Shown here: one piece after another, positions 11,574 to 22,650 of the stretch
Layout: every line of letters begins with the position of its first letter
Position numbering within the stretch: the first letter of the stretch is position 1
Source: Fulvia fulva
Lineage: Eukaryota > Ascomycota > Dothideomycetes > Mycosphaerellales > Mycosphaerellaceae
NCBI RefSeq assembly: GCF_020509005.1
Contig: NC_063012.1
Location: 8,308,001 to 8,372,000 of the forward strand
Direction: 5' to 3'
Length of the DNA: 64,000 nt
The notes under the pieces: generated by a model
What the model saw: the letters and a program-made list of their open reading frames with translations, nothing else
Told to the model about the DNA's origin: nothing
The model's database searches: none
Translations under genes and position numbers: made by a program

Positions 11574-14500
11574 TCATTCCTCGTCCTCATTCGCCTCCTC
11601 CAGGGCTAGCCATGCGGTCCGACACTTCACTGCTTCGTGTCGTACATCTCGTTTGCCATCATCGAGACATCCTAGGAGCTTCTTGACTACAGGCCGACGA
11701 TATGGAATCACAGCCTCGGGCTTCAGTTGCTTCGGTACCAGTGAAAGGCACTGAAGAGCCTTGGCTCGCACCTTCGCCACGTTACCCGGAGATGAAGTTG
11801 AATTGAGTAATCTCGTGATGAGTGAAGCAGTATGCTCAGCCGCGATGTTCGGGTCATGCATGAGCAGGGACTCGAAGACGGTGAGAGTTGGGTACTTTAC
11901 TTCCTGGTCTGCCGTTTCGTTGAGATCCAAACTCTGTAGCAGTGCCGGTACGAGAGAAGCGAGCGATGACTCTATGATCGAATATGGCAGCCATCGAAGT
12001 ATGCCTGATAATGCGATGAGGTAGTTGGACTTGGTTGCTGGATCTGCACTTCGTACGCTGTCGACAATGGCGGGGACCATCTGACCAAACGTTTTCTGCT
12101 TGTGAAGGGCGGACACGATGCAGTGATTCTCCTTTGTGAGGATGTCATCGGGTGCCAGCAGTCCTGCAAATCGCCTCGCAAATGCTTTGTCGGATGTAGA
12201 GAGCCTTCGTAGCAGCGACTGCGTATACTTCGTGGTGAGTGCGCCGCTCCTGCCTTGGATCATGAGGGCTTTCACGACTGCGAACGCTACAGCTATCTTC
12301 TTCGAAGAGGCCTCTTCGCTGAGCAGCAGCTCGACTTCTAGCCCAGAATCGGTCAAGGACTCCTGCATTGTTCTCGGCTCGAGGAACTTGTTGATAACGA
12401 GCGACAGTTGTCGTAATATGATTGCACTACCGGCGGCATCTTGATCATCACTCAGTAAGTAACTGGCCTGTGCTTGCAGGAGTGACAGGATATCGTTCGG
12501 GTCCACAATGTCGGGTCGTATTGCTGCGTAGTAGTATAGCGAGAATGGAGCAAGTCTCCTGATGCTCTCCATCGCCTCCGGTGCACTTTTCGTTGCATGC
12601 GACATCCACTCCAGGTTCTGATTGTACACAGTGCTCTGGAAGTGCGGAGTCTGCTGCCGGAGGACAATGTTTGCAATTCGTCCAACAATCTCAACCGTGC
12701 TATCATCCCTCTCAGATAGTGAAGTGCCACGTACATGAGTGATCAGTGGCTCCGCATATTCGGAGTAGTACTTGCTTCTTATGACACCATCCTCTTGAAG
12801 TGCCGAGCCGAATGTGAAGGCATATAGTAGTGCCAGCAAGAGCGCGTGCTGGTACTCGCGTGAAGCGTTCTGGCGACGGGCAGCATCGAGCTTGTTCTTT
12901 ATCCGGACGACAACTGTGTCAAACATCTGCTGCTCTGCACTCAACTGCGCAAAAGCCACAAGCACAGGCTGCCATGTACTTTGCTCACCCGGCACATCAG
13001 GCAACTCTACCATGAAAGTTGGGACTGCCTGTTGGCGCACCGCATCTGGCACAAAGTGCGCTAATTCCACAAGGGCCTTGATAGCATCCTTGCTGATATC
13101 GCCATGGCCTTCCACGCGCTCCCGTAGGATTATCTCGTCAACGGCATCCACTGTACGAGCTGTCTGCACCTCCGAAAGAGCGCCTCTGACGCTGGCCAGT
13201 TGCGACAACCCGCTTAGAGCAGTCAATCGGAACGAGACTTCTGCTTTGGGGGCGTTTGCCACAGCACGTACTAGAGCGTCTAGCGCATCATCTGCGAACG
13301 CTTGCAATGCTTCAGCCTGTCCAATGATGCCGGCCGCCTGGGCTTCTTTATAGGCTTGAATAATCTGGTTGAATACTTCCAGCAGTCCTCTGCGCTTGGT
13401 GATGGACTCTGAAGATTGAAAGAGAGAGAAGAGTACAGGCAGAATACCCTTCGCAATCTTGTCCGCCACTTCGGGACCACCCTGCGACACGGCATGCAGT
13501 ATGCGGCCGGCACCTTGGGATTGCTTAGTAGGGGCGTCCTCCAGGTGCTCGTTACACTCCTTTATGATGGGTCGCAAGTATGATTGCAGGGGTCCTTCTG
13601 CGCCGGCGAACTTTGCGGCAATGAATGCCAGTGCCTTCAATGCTTCTTGCGCAAGATCCTCCTCCTGCACATTGATGATCTCGAACTTCAACGCATCCCA
13701 CAAAGTGACAGAGTAAAGGTTGACCGTGTTCGCTCCGTACCCAATGACACATGCCTGCACAGTTTGGAGTACGTCTCGCTTAGTGTTCATGGATGTCGAG
13801 TCCAGCTTGTCCAGCAGAGCAGGAAAGGCGTAAGGGGCAAAGTCAGAGTTGGCTGCAATGCAGTCCTTCAGCCTGTCTTTGAGGTCTTGGGCAGTGATAC
13901 CGTACGGATCGTCCGGAGGAGGTTTGAAAGTGATGGGAAAGTAGTTGAAGACGGCATCGAACATATCCTGTGCGTTGGCTGAGATGTCCCATTCTGCCAT
14001 GGGCACCTGCATCAAAGAGAAGATGATCATCAAATTTCTTGGATCTTTCTCGCCGTCAAAGTACGAAATGAAGCTATCCAAGAATCTGGGATCACTTCCG
14101 TGTATCTGCTTCATGGCAGTCCGGTACTTGGCCAGCAGTCGATCGATGAGTCGGATAACGGGATATCTTTCGGTCTGCAGCTTGAACTGTCGAATCGGGT
14201 GCGTGTGGTCCATGAACGTCCGCATCACGTTCTGCGCTGTCTCTGCGTCCCATTTGCCTCGTTCTTCAAGTGCGAGCAAAGCCCTCGCCGACGCACCAAT
14301 GCCCTCGACATCGCCCTCGATCCTGCCAAGGACAAAGTCGCAGAGAAGCCGTCTCTCCTGATTTGAGAGACATTTCGAAGGTAACTGCTCTAACACATCC
14401 GCCAGATAACTGACGGCCTTGGCTCGTATGCCACCGTCGTCTTTGTTGTTGATGTATTCCTCGAGACTCGTTATCAGGTCAATGAGCTTGATTTGCTTGC

Positions 14501-14591
14501 TTGCGAAATTTGTGGCACTCTGGGCTGCTATCTTGCGAGCTTCGGCATGATTCTTGTCCACCTCGAGGAGGTACAGTTGTATGTCTGACAT
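11574..14591 (-). CDS. MET18: Cytosolic Fe-S assembly targeting factor MMS19/MET18
   Basis: HEAT-repeat adaptor of the CIA targeting complex, which hands Fe-S clusters to nuclear enzymes such as DNA polymerases, Rad3/XPD and primase. Loss gives the methyl methanesulfonate-sensitive and methionine phenotypes behind its names. The single exon encodes 1005 residues. The frame also continues two codons upstream to a GTG, but the first ATG gives MSDIQLYLLEVD. The N-terminal domain carries the diagnostic ANAQDMFDAVFNYFPITFKP and PPDDPYGITAQDLK. The rest is helical repeats, ending in a C-terminal HEAT block with KCRTAWLALEEANEDEE. Length is normal for fungi. Confidence 0.93.
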   Translation of the reverse strand: MSDIQLYLLEVDKNHAEARKIAAQSATNFASKQIKLIDLITSLEEYINNKDDGGIRAKAVSYLADVLEQLPSKCLSNQERRLLCDFVLGRIEGDVEGIGASARALLALEERGKWDAETAQNVMRTFMDHTHPIRQFKLQTERYPVIRLIDRLLAKYRTAMKQIHGSDPRFLDSFISYFDGEKDPRNLMIIFSLMQVPMAEWDISANAQDMFDAVFNYFPITFKPPPDDPYGITAQDLKDRLKDCIAANSDFAPYAFPALLDKLDSTSMNTKRDVLQTVQACVIGYGANTVNLYSVTLWDALKFEIINVQEEDLAQEALKALAFIAAKFAGAEGPLQSYLRPIIKECNEHLEDAPTKQSQGAGRILHAVSQGGPEVADKIAKGILPVLFSLFQSSESITKRRGLLEVFNQIIQAYKEAQAAGIIGQAEALQAFADDALDALVRAVANAPKAEVSFRLTALSGLSQLASVRGALSEVQTARTVDAVDEIILRERVEGHGDISKDAIKALVELAHFVPDAVRQQAVPTFMVELPDVPGEQSTWQPVLVAFAQLSAEQQMFDTVVVRIKNKLDAARRQNASREYQHALLLALLYAFTFGSALQEDGVIRSKYYSEYAEPLITHVRGTSLSERDDSTVEIVGRIANIVLRQQTPHFQSTVYNQNLEWMSHATKSAPEAMESIRRLAPFSLYYYAAIRPDIVDPNDILSLLQAQASYLLSDDQDAAGSAIILRQLSLVINKFLEPRTMQESLTDSGLEVELLLSEEASSKKIAVAFAVVKALMIQGRSGALTTKYTQSLLRRLSTSDKAFARRFAGLLAPDDILTKENHCIVSALHKQKTFGQMVPAIVDSVRSADPATKSNYLIALSGILRWLPYSIIESSLASLVPALLQSLDLNETADQEVKYPTLTVFESLLMHDPNIAAEHTASLITRLLNSTSSPGNVAKVRAKALQCLSLVPKQLKPEAVIPYRRPVVKKLLGCLDDGKRDVRHEAVKCRTAWLALEEANEDEE

Positions 14592-15200
14592 TGCCACATG
14601 TCGTTAATCTCAAAGCGTGACATGGAGTTTGCCTCAAGATACATGTAGTTTTTTGGCCTTGCAAATCAACGGAGCGTCATTCGCTTGAGCGGCGGAAGAT
14701 CGGCGATTAGCGCAGGCACGGACATTGCAAGTGGCGCAGGCATTTCGGCAAGGCAGGAACGATCACATGCAAGCCAGGTGTGCATACAGCAGTATCGTTG
14801 TGCTTGCACGAATCAAATTAGGTGAATAGCAGCAACTCATATCACACTATATACATGCGTGCCACATTCTGCGCATGGGCATGAGTCGGGTTCCAAGCAT
14901 CTTTCTTAGGGCGGGGTTGTCCTGCACCCGTTCATGGTTGTAGACTTGCTGTCCGCTCACTTCTATCCACTGTAGACATATAGCGAACCTCGACATTCAC
15001 ATGCTCGCTAGGCCCGGACGGACATCACCTTCGTCAGGAAACTGTGTGCGTCATTCAACCCTTCAAAACTCCTTTCCCATGCATTTCGTCCTGTTATGCC
15101 TCGCTATGCTCTTCTATCTTGTGGTTGTTGTCCGTATGTCGTTATTATTAGGGTTAACCGGTTACTATCTCTTGACTTCTTAATGCCGCCACCACTCCTA
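14592..15200. other. MMS19 promoter and spacer
   Basis: About 600 bp between the MMS19 start and the 3' end of the small gene at 15201. Open frames up to about 90 codons exist but lack any protein similarity that I can see. Confidence 0.5.
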
Positions 15201-15461
15201 CTATTCGATCAGCACAGCACCAACGACAGAAGAGATTGCCAACCAACGCACTTTCGCTTCACCCACTACCGCCTGCGCTGCGTCAGCACCGAGGGTGGCT
15301 CCAAAGCCCCACATCATCGCGTTGAGGGCCTGTCCACCATATGTGCGCATGTAGTGGTGTGACTGGTGTTTCTGGTACTCGTGATGGAAGAGGCCGCGGT
15401 CTTGAGACGGAGTGTCCTTGTCACTTGGAGGTGTTGTGACAGCGGGAGCTTGAGCAGACAT
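15201..15461 (-). CDS. Small conserved-looking protein, 86 residues
   Basis: Starts at the ATG giving MSAQAPAVTTPPSDKD; the frame is open 19 codons further up but with a less likely leader. A disordered, charged N-terminus is followed by a His-rich HHEYQKHQSHHY segment and a glycine/alanine-rich stretch, ALNAMMWGFGATLGADAAQA. It ends with a short hydrophobic tail that could be a membrane segment. The region looks coding, but I do not recognise the family. A further 5' exon cannot be excluded. Confidence 0.5.
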   Translation of the reverse strand: MSAQAPAVTTPPSDKDTPSQDRGLFHHEYQKHQSHHYMRTYGGQALNAMMWGFGATLGADAAQAVVGEAKVRWLAISSVVGAVLIE

Positions 15462-16016
15462 CGTGTATTGCCTTCCTGCTGTGAGATCGAAGATTGCGTG
15501 AGGTTCAGGCGTCCGCAATAGCTTCGTGCTTCACGTTGTCGGTCGTGGTAAGCAGCGGAGATGGAGCGGCTGTCACATACATGTATCGCTCAACCCTCGA
15601 ATGTTGGGCATTGGGACGTTTCAATGCACGTCATCGCAGCGACAGGCAGAAGCGAGATGAGCCACATGGAGCCACACGAGCCACATTGGTCAAGATGCTC
15701 AAAACAACCCGCCAAGGCCACAATGTCCTTTCCTCCTTCCTGCCGGCATCTTCTGGCTTCGCCAAACATATGGGCGATGTTGTCCCATACTGGCAGAAGC
15801 ATCGATGCAATTCACTCAGTACTGTTGCTCATTTTGGTCCCTCACACCCCGGACTAGTGCCCGTGATGCTGCGTAAACACTCTGCCGCCGACTGCAGATG
15901 CCGACGAAGCTCTCCGGCCCCGGGGGCTCGTTCGGCAAGGGAAGTACAGTACTGTAGCGAATACTTCATCGCAGAGTTGCCCATGCAACGCAACCTTCGC
16001 TACTGTGTTCACAACG
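15462..16016. other. Divergent promoter region
   Basis: Contains the upstream regions of the small minus-strand gene and the plus-strand hydrolase. The open frames here have no recognised product. Confidence 0.45.
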
Positions 16017-17480
16017 ATGGAAGGACCTGGTTATCTTGCCGTCGCTATCCAACCTGGCTGGAACACCGACGAAGCCATTTTCCACGACTGGTATAACACA
16101 GAACATGGCCCATTGCGTCTTCGACTACCCTTTATCCAGACAGGAGACAGGTACAAAGCCACAGACCAGCAGACGCCAGAATGGTCAGCCGTGTACGATG
16201 TGTCTGATCTGTCTTGGCTGCAAAAGCGAATCTACACACGTCTACGCGAGGAGCGGTCACTCCGGGAGAAGGCTGTGATGAGCACGTTTGAATCGCTTGA
16301 TCGCAAGATCTATAGTCTCATCTCTACTCGTGGCGAGTATAACGGTCCACCAGCTGTCACTCGAGCAGTATCATTAAGGGTCAACGAGGCGGACCTTGAC
16401 GAGTTCAACAGATGGTACGAAGAGGAACACATCGATATGCTATCTAAAGTCCCGGGCTGGCTCCGTACGAGACGATTTCGAATGCAGCTCGGCAGCTTAC
16501 AGGGCATGCCGCCCTCTGGTCAAGTCGAGATACTAGCTGTGCATGACTTCTCGAAAGGCGATGCATTGGATGGTGCGGAATGGAAGGCGGCTACCTCTAC
16601 ACCGTGGCGAAACAAGATGATCGAAAAAGCCTTGTGGAGACACTCTAGAACCTGGTCGCACTACTTCACATTTGATGCGCTCGAGGAACCCCCCTCCTCG
16701 GTGATAACCACCGATGACGCGGAGCTGCGCTTCCAGCTTGAGGGCAACCCGGCTGATCCAGTCATTGTCTGCGTGAACTCTATCCTGACGAATCTCCATA
16801 TCTGGGACGAGGTCAGCAAGGCGTTGATTGCTGGCATAAATGGCAAAACCTACCGCGTGCTCAGATACAACAGTCGTGGATACGCTCAGCAATCGGAGAA
16901 GAGCAACCACACCAGTTTCGATATACTTGCGGACGACCTGGAATATTTACTACAGCGACTCAATGTTGAGAAGGTACATGCTGTGATAGGCGTCAGTATG
17001 GGCGGAGTGGCTGCCATCAATTTTGCCATCCGCCACCCGGATATGCTGAAGAAGTATGTTGCGTGTGACTGCAACGTCGCCTCGAGTCCAGCGAACAGTC
17101 AGGCTTGGGCAGAGAGAGTCGAGCTAGCGAAAACAAAGGGCATATCAGAGCTGGCCAAGATTACGGTCGAGCGATGGTTCACTCTAGAGAACCATGAATC
17201 TGTAACCGCAAAAAAGGTTCTGCCTATGGCGGAGCAAGCGAACTTGCAAGGCTTCGAGCAGAATTCGTTGGCGTTGAGCAAGTACGATCTCAAGCCCAGA
17301 CTAGGCGATATCAAATCTCCAGGCCTGTTGATTGCGGGCGAAAGTGACGGCAAGATCCCAGAAGTCATGCAGAACTTCGGCATTGCAAACACCAGCTTCA
17401 AGTCGATACCGAAGGCAGGCCATTTGCCATTTCTGGAGAACCACGATGCTTTCGTTGCAGCGCTGGGCGAGTTCTTGTAA
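16017..17480 (+). CDS. EthD-like barrel fused to an alpha/beta hydrolase
   Basis: A single exon of 487 residues starts at the first in-frame ATG (the frame is open upstream only from a GTG). Residues about 1-205 look like two tandem ferredoxin-like (dimeric alpha-beta barrel/EthD-type) units: each begins with a YLAVAIQP- or AVSLRVNE-like strand followed by FHDWYNTEHGP or FNRWYEEEHIDM. Residues about 235-487 are an alpha/beta hydrolase like 3-oxoadipate enol-lactonases: oxyanion strand PVIVCVNSILTN, nucleophile elbow GVSMGG, acid in AGESDGKIP and the catalytic His in GHLPFLENH. The triad looks intact. A role in breakdown of an aromatic or lactone compound is inference; the substrate is unknown. 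Confidence 0.85.
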   Translation: MEGPGYLAVAIQPGWNTDEAIFHDWYNTEHGPLRLRLPFIQTGDRYKATDQQTPEWSAVYDVSDLSWLQKRIYTRLREERSLREKAVMSTFESLDRKIYSLISTRGEYNGPPAVTRAVSLRVNEADLDEFNRWYEEEHIDMLSKVPGWLRTRRFRMQLGSLQGMPPSGQVEILAVHDFSKGDALDGAEWKAATSTPWRNKMIEKALWRHSRTWSHYFTFDALEEPPSSVITTDDAELRFQLEGNPADPVIVCVNSILTNLHIWDEVSKALIAGINGKTYRVLRYNSRGYAQQSEKSNHTSFDILADDLEYLLQRLNVEKVHAVIGVSMGGVAAINFAIRHPDMLKKYVACDCNVASSPANSQAWAERVELAKTKGISELAKITVERWFTLENHESVTAKKVLPMAEQANLQGFEQNSLALSKYDLKPRLGDIKSPGLLIAGESDGKIPEVMQNFGIANTSFKSIPKAGHLPFLENHDAFVAALGEFL

Positions 17481-17975
17481 TGTTGCGGCAGAAAAAGCTA
17501 CATGCTTCAATGTACGCAGCCCTCCACCCAATGCAGGTCTATGGACTATAGCTTAGTGTCCATCTTACTTATGCCTTCATACGACTTGTGTACCACGCCC
17601 GCAGGGAATATGCTCAGTGCAGGGGTGCGCTTCTCCAACAATTTCACCTCCAAGCTAGTGGGTCGTTGATGTGCCGACTCTGTCTGTCAGCAGACAAGCC
17701 CTAACAATCAGTAACGCCCTGTGGACATCAAGAGACATTCATGGCCGTGGTCTCCCGATTTCAGAACGTGCCATCGTACGAGCTATGCCCAGGCTGTCGC
17801 TCAAGACAAACCTCGTGCCAAGCAGTGGAGGGCTTTGGTCATTCTCCATCACGGCATAGCAGTACATGAGCAGAATTCTCGGACCAAGGCCAGGAGCTCC
17901 ATGGACATCATGACAAGTATGACAGAATCGTTTTTCACCGGCCTCCTGGTCAATTATCAAGTGGGGAAAATCCCC
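17481..17975. other. Convergent 3' spacer
   Basis: About 495 bp between two convergent stop codons. The hydrolase frame stays open for some 64 codons after its TAA, but with Cys/Ser-rich, non-coding-like composition. Nothing else is recognised. Confidence 0.5.
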
Positions 17976-18375
17976 TTATATCCTCCAATCCGTCCACTCC
18001 CTCATCGCCACCTTTTCAGCAGCCTGACTCGCCTCTGTAACCTTCTTCAAATGCTCCTGAGCCTCCTTCACCTCGTCCTTCACCCTCTTCAACGAGTCCT
18101 CGAACTCGTGTTCGCGGTCGAGGTACTCCGTCTTCTCTTTGTCGCTCAGCTTGTTAAATTTGTAGGAGTGAAAAATGGATCCAAAGACTAGCATGAAATC
18201 AGCAAGAGTTACGAGAAGACTGGAACGGTCAGAATGGAGGTTGAGACGTACTGGCCACAAGAATGGCCAAACCTACGATTCCGCCAATAATACTGAGGAT
18301 GATTATCCAGATGGGTTGAATAACGGAGTCGATGCCATTGTCGGATGTGACTGGGTAATAGTGATGGAAGAGCAT
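17976..18375 (-). CDS. Small single-pass membrane protein with coiled coil
   Basis: Two exons, 18375-18252 and 18187-17976, are joined by a 64-nt intron with donor GTACGT, acceptor GCTAG and a CTGAT branch-like site. Together they encode 111 residues. Exon 1 starts at ATG (MLFHHYYPVTSDNG) and encodes a strong hydrophobic helix, PIWIIILSIIGGIVGLAILV. Exon 2 adds IFGSIFHSYKFNKLSDKEK, then a highly charged helical stretch, and ends EWTDWRI. The hydrophobic helix plus Lys/Glu coiled coil resembles small mitochondrial subunits such as ATP synthase subunit e, but that family's N-terminal motif is absent. I leave it unnamed. Exon 1 lies out of frame with the exon-2 frame and is easily missed. Confidence 0.6.
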
Positions 18376-18661
18376 TGCGATGCTGTCGAAGAGGTGATCA
18401 GCGAGACATTGGTAGAATGAGTTCGGCTTTCTGATTTACATGGTTGTAACACCTCCTTGCTTCGTGAGATATCTCGTGTAACATCGACTGAGGCGCAGGT
18501 GCGTAGCACATACCATCACCAGCGAAATTGAAGCACAGCCGAAGAAAGGGAGTCCACGGAACCAAGCAATTAGCAATCATGAGCTATACAATCAACCAGT
18601 CCTTCACCCACCAGACATTGCATCAACAATACAAGAGTCATTAACAATCTTCAACCATCAA

Positions 18662-21600
18662 TCACTTCCTCGCTCCTTTCGCACCCCTGGCAATCAACTT
18701 CTCCCTCATGCCCCTTACAGCCAGATCCCATCCCTCCACGCCATCACCTGCAACATTCTTCACAAACTCCGTCATGTTCTTCTCATTATACTGCTCGCCG
18801 TATACCACAGCGACTGTTGAATCGGCTCTAACACTGAGCTTCATGTCCGGACCCACCCCTGCACGCAGCACGAAGCTGGCTCGCACCTTGGTCTTGACCT
18901 TTACAAGCAGGACATCCGCCTCTATCGCAAGCTGTTCATCGGACAATATCCTTGAGCTAGCTAGAGCTTCGAGATTGAGCCGACGCTCGGATTCTGCAAC
19001 CCCGAGCGCAGTGTCCCAGCCGTCGCTAGCTAGGGAGAGGAAGTCTGAGAGTTTAGTTGAGCATTGAGGTAGCGCGTGAAGTGTGGCTTGAAGGAGCTGG
19101 AGGAAGAATCGTAATGTGGTCGTCAAAGGTTTCTTCTCAGATCCAACGTAGGTCAGATGGATGGCAGCGTTGGGTCGATCGGAATCTTCGCTATTGGTGT
19201 CGAAGGCTTTGGGGTGGAAAAAGAGCTGAAGTTGAGATCGATAAGTCATGGTGACGGTCGAAGGTGCGGCGGACGCCGAAGTGATGCACCAGCCAAAGGT
19301 ATCTTCGATGTGCTTCACAGAATCTATTGTAAATGTCAGTGGGGACCAGGGTTATGACACATCCACATCGCTTACCTTTCAGCGCAGTGATCTCCTTCAA
19401 GGAGACTCCACGACAAGCTTCTCGAACCCGGTTGGCTTCCTGTATCGCTGCCATAAACTCTTCTTTGCTGTCCTGGAGGTGCTCAACAGTGGCTTCTTGC
19501 TCCTCGACCTGCTTCCTCAACACCTCGAGCATTTGCTGTTTTTCTCGAAACTCAGAGTTGACGCGGGTCAATTCTTCTCTCGTTGCGTTGAGCTCCTCCT
19601 TCTCTTCTTCTGGAATAGCGTTGACAGATTCCTCTAGGCGATCAGCTTCTGCTTGCAGTTCGGCATGCTTTGCGGCAAGAGGAGGCAGAGTCTGCTCGAG
19701 GACCTCCTCAGATCTTGTAAGAAGCTCATCGTCCTTGATCATGCCTTCACCAATCGACTGGAGGCCGCCCATGAGCTCGTCTTTAAGCTGACTTCGCCAC
19801 CCATACCACATCTCTTTGCTCCTCAGACGCGCGTTTGTCTTCATCTCACGCATGTGAGCATCGAGAGCTAGCTTCCTTTCAGGTGCAGCGTGCATGTAAG
19901 CCTTCATCAGCGGCGGCTGCTCTTTCTGCACTGCTGTCTCGAGCTCAGCAATCATTTGCTTGCCTTCTTTTGTGTATCGCTTGAGCTCATGACATGCATG
20001 CTGATAGAGCTCAAGCTCCGGGATCGTGCAAGCGGCAGCAGTCGTTGCATTTTCGAGGTTGATGTCTTCGTCAACTTGAGGAGTGCCCCTGGCTTTCGAT
20101 GGAGTAGGAGCGACTGTCAAGCGGCGCTTTGTCGTGGTCAGGAGGTCCATGAAGCGGATACCAGCCTTAGTGAGGAAGTCGTTCAGGCCGACCCTCTCTG
20201 CTTGCGGTCCGTCTGCCGAAATCCTGTCAAGATCCTCGTTAAGGCGTCTGACCGGAGAAGGAATCGCAGCCGTGGGCTCTTTCGCCTTGGGTGTCGGTCG
20301 GCCTCGTGGTGTCATGCCCCTGACTGGAGATATCTGTCTGGCTATCGGCTGCTTCTTGGGCGTCACAGTCTTCAATGCTTCCTTCCTAGGCGTGTTCAGC
20401 AGCTTGATCGTGTTCGTGAGATCTTTCGACTCTTGTGACAAGTCAAGCTTCTCGGGGGTGACAGCTGCACTCTTGACAGGTGGCGAGCTGCGCTGCTGCT
20501 TGGCCTGTACTGGAGACAACTCTGGCGCTTGCAGTCCGACATGCTCGCGTGCTTCAGGTGTCTTGTTCGATCTTGCACGTTCCAGACTTGAGCTTGGAGT
20601 TCTCACAGGCGAAGGCTTGTCATTCGATGCAGGCAGCTCAGGGTATGAGACCTCCTCCTTCAACGGCGATCTTACGGGCGACGCCTGACCGGATTGAACC
20701 TGTCGCAGAGGTGACCGTGACAGCCGGGACTTCGTACCTGATGCGGATTTCTCGTTGGACTTTTGCAATATTGGTGTAAGCAGCTGTTTGGCTCCCATGT
20801 CAGGAGTGTCCTTGAAGCGCTCTTGATCTTTCGGTGTAGTGTTGGCAGCCGAGCGAACAGGCGATTCTGATGTCTGTGGAGTAATGGGTCGCCCGTTCCT
20901 AGCACCACCCAGCTGCTTGGCCTTGATGCCACCGAGAACAGTGGTCAGCTCCATAGATAAGTCTTCGTCACCAGCAAAGCTGTTGTCAGTTGGCTCGGCC
21001 TTGTTGGGCCGGATACCACCAATTGCCTGTGTGAACTCCATTGTAGCCTCTGACACATCAGACACAGCGCCTGAAGATCTTCGACTTCGCAGGCTCTTAC
21101 GCCTCTCTTGCTTGGCTGGAGATCCCATGCTTCGAATACCACCAACTGCAACTGTCAATTCCATAGTATCCTCGCCCATCGATGACCCAGCTGCCGAAGA
21201 ACGTCTTCGTTTTGGTTGCACAGCTGGAGCTGCTGGTGATCCAGCTCCGCTCGCGGATCTGCGCCTCTTCTGTCCGATGATCTTGCCAATAGCCTGCGTC
21301 AAGTCCATAGAATCGTCGCTCGTGGGCGAGCTCGGCTCCTCAGCTGGAGGTGCTCGAACGATGCCACCCACGGCACGAGTCACGTCCATACTCATGTCTT
21401 CCTCGTCTTCCTCCTCGACAGTCTCAGGCCGTGTTGCTGCTTTACTAAAGGCAGGCGAAAACGGATTGATGTTCTCCTGGTCCATCCCGGCGGACCCTGG
21501 TGCCTCGGTCGGCTGCCTCTGTGCCCACGGCTTTAACGCATTTGTGATCTCGTCGCCTGCTATTTCCATTGATTGGTCGCCATACTCGTCCCACTCGATT

Positions 21601-22358
21601 CCTCGAGTTCCAGCTGCGGATGAGGCTTGTCGCAATGCCATCTCAAGCCGTGCACTGGAGCCTGTGCTGTCGTCGCTTGCAGCGGTAGACTGTACTGTGA
21701 CGTCGTCCACATCCAAGCTCATGGCTGTGCCAGTATCGTCCCCAGACACAACACCATCATCTTCCTCCTCCTCCTCCTCCTCCTCGCTGCCCTCCGCATC
21801 ACTGCTCGAAAAGGCATCTTCCGGGTTGTTGAAGTCCATCGGTGGAATGCCAGAGCTCCGTCGTTTCTTCTTCTCTGCCTCCTTTGCTGGCGAAGTCTGG
21901 GCAGAGAGCAGCTCTGCGTCCTCTGCTTCCTGCGCGTCATCTGACTGTGGTGCCGGCGAACTTGAAGAAGCACTCCACTGCGATGCCCGTCGTGTGCTCT
22001 CGGAAGACGTGTCTGTCGATGTCGTGTGGTCCTTGGCGTACTCGACGATGTCCCAAGTATGCAGTGTAGCCTCAGGCGCAAAGGAGACGCGCCGGTTCAT
22101 CATCGACTTGCGACGCGCCGCCTTCTCCTTAAGATCATCTTTGCTCAAGATGGACTTGGTCGCGGGCACAAATGCCGATTTCCGCCTGTCCTTCGCGCTC
22201 TGTTGCGGTGGTTCTGGTTCCTCGAGAGTGCCTGGTCCGATGCTCTTGCTTCTGCCCTTGCGGCCATTCTTCTTCGGCGACAGCGACCCGCCCTTGCGCT
22301 GGAGAGGGTCGCTCGACGTTATCGGTGCACGATTCTCCTTGTTCTCAGGCGACGCCAT
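18662..22358 (-). CDS. SPC7: Kinetochore scaffold SPC7 (KNL1)
   Basis: Outer-kinetochore KMN-network scaffold that recruits spindle-checkpoint proteins. Exons are 22358-19376 and 19323-18662, joined by a 52-nt intron (GTAAGC...AATAG) in phase, giving about 1214 residues. A PP1-docking RVSF lies at residues 90-93, preceded by SILS rather than the usual SILK and followed by APEATLHTWD. Five MELT-type phospho-motifs follow: MDVT (324), MDLT (351), MELT (399), MEFT (440) and MELT (469), each followed by a V/L/I-G(G/K) tail. An acidic Glu run sits near 190-200. The C-terminal Spc7 domain has a long coiled coil, then a tandem-RWD region in exon 2 (YRSQLQLFFHP onward). It diverges from RPS2. Confidence 0.94.
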
Positions 22359-22650
22359 GACTGCAATGCGCGAGTGCGCTGACTGTACAGTGTCTGCGTG
22401 GTGGTGTGTGCGTGCGCGGTGAAAGTGGTCGTTGCCCCACGCGCCTTCTTCTTGTTTTGACGGAGGTAAACAGAAGATGCGCGAGACTCCACGCTAGCGG
22501 CAAAACTCCGGGCCGTCTGCCCCACAGGCTTGGCACCTGCACTTTCCAATTCCTGCGCGAACTTTTGACGAAGGAACTTCCCTCGACACGTTCGGCCGGA
22601 CAAACATCAACACCTCTGCTAACCACGACCAACCCCAGCAGAACATCACA
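22359..22650. promoter_or_regulatory. Bidirectional promoter SPC7/RPS2
   Basis: Only 292 bp separate the two start codons. It must hold both core promoters and 5' leaders. I see no clear TATA box or named transcription-factor site. The RPS2 side is rich in CAAC/ACAACA just before the start. Confidence 0.6.

Noticed and set aside
17481..17675. 64-codon open frame after the hydrolase stop
   Set aside because: Cys/Ser-rich, random-like sequence with no tail similarity; it shows that openness alone is weak evidence.
20839..22422. 527-codon plus-strand open frame
   Set aside because: Lies wholly opposite SPC7 and has a Ser/Ala/Leu-rich antisense composition with no domain.
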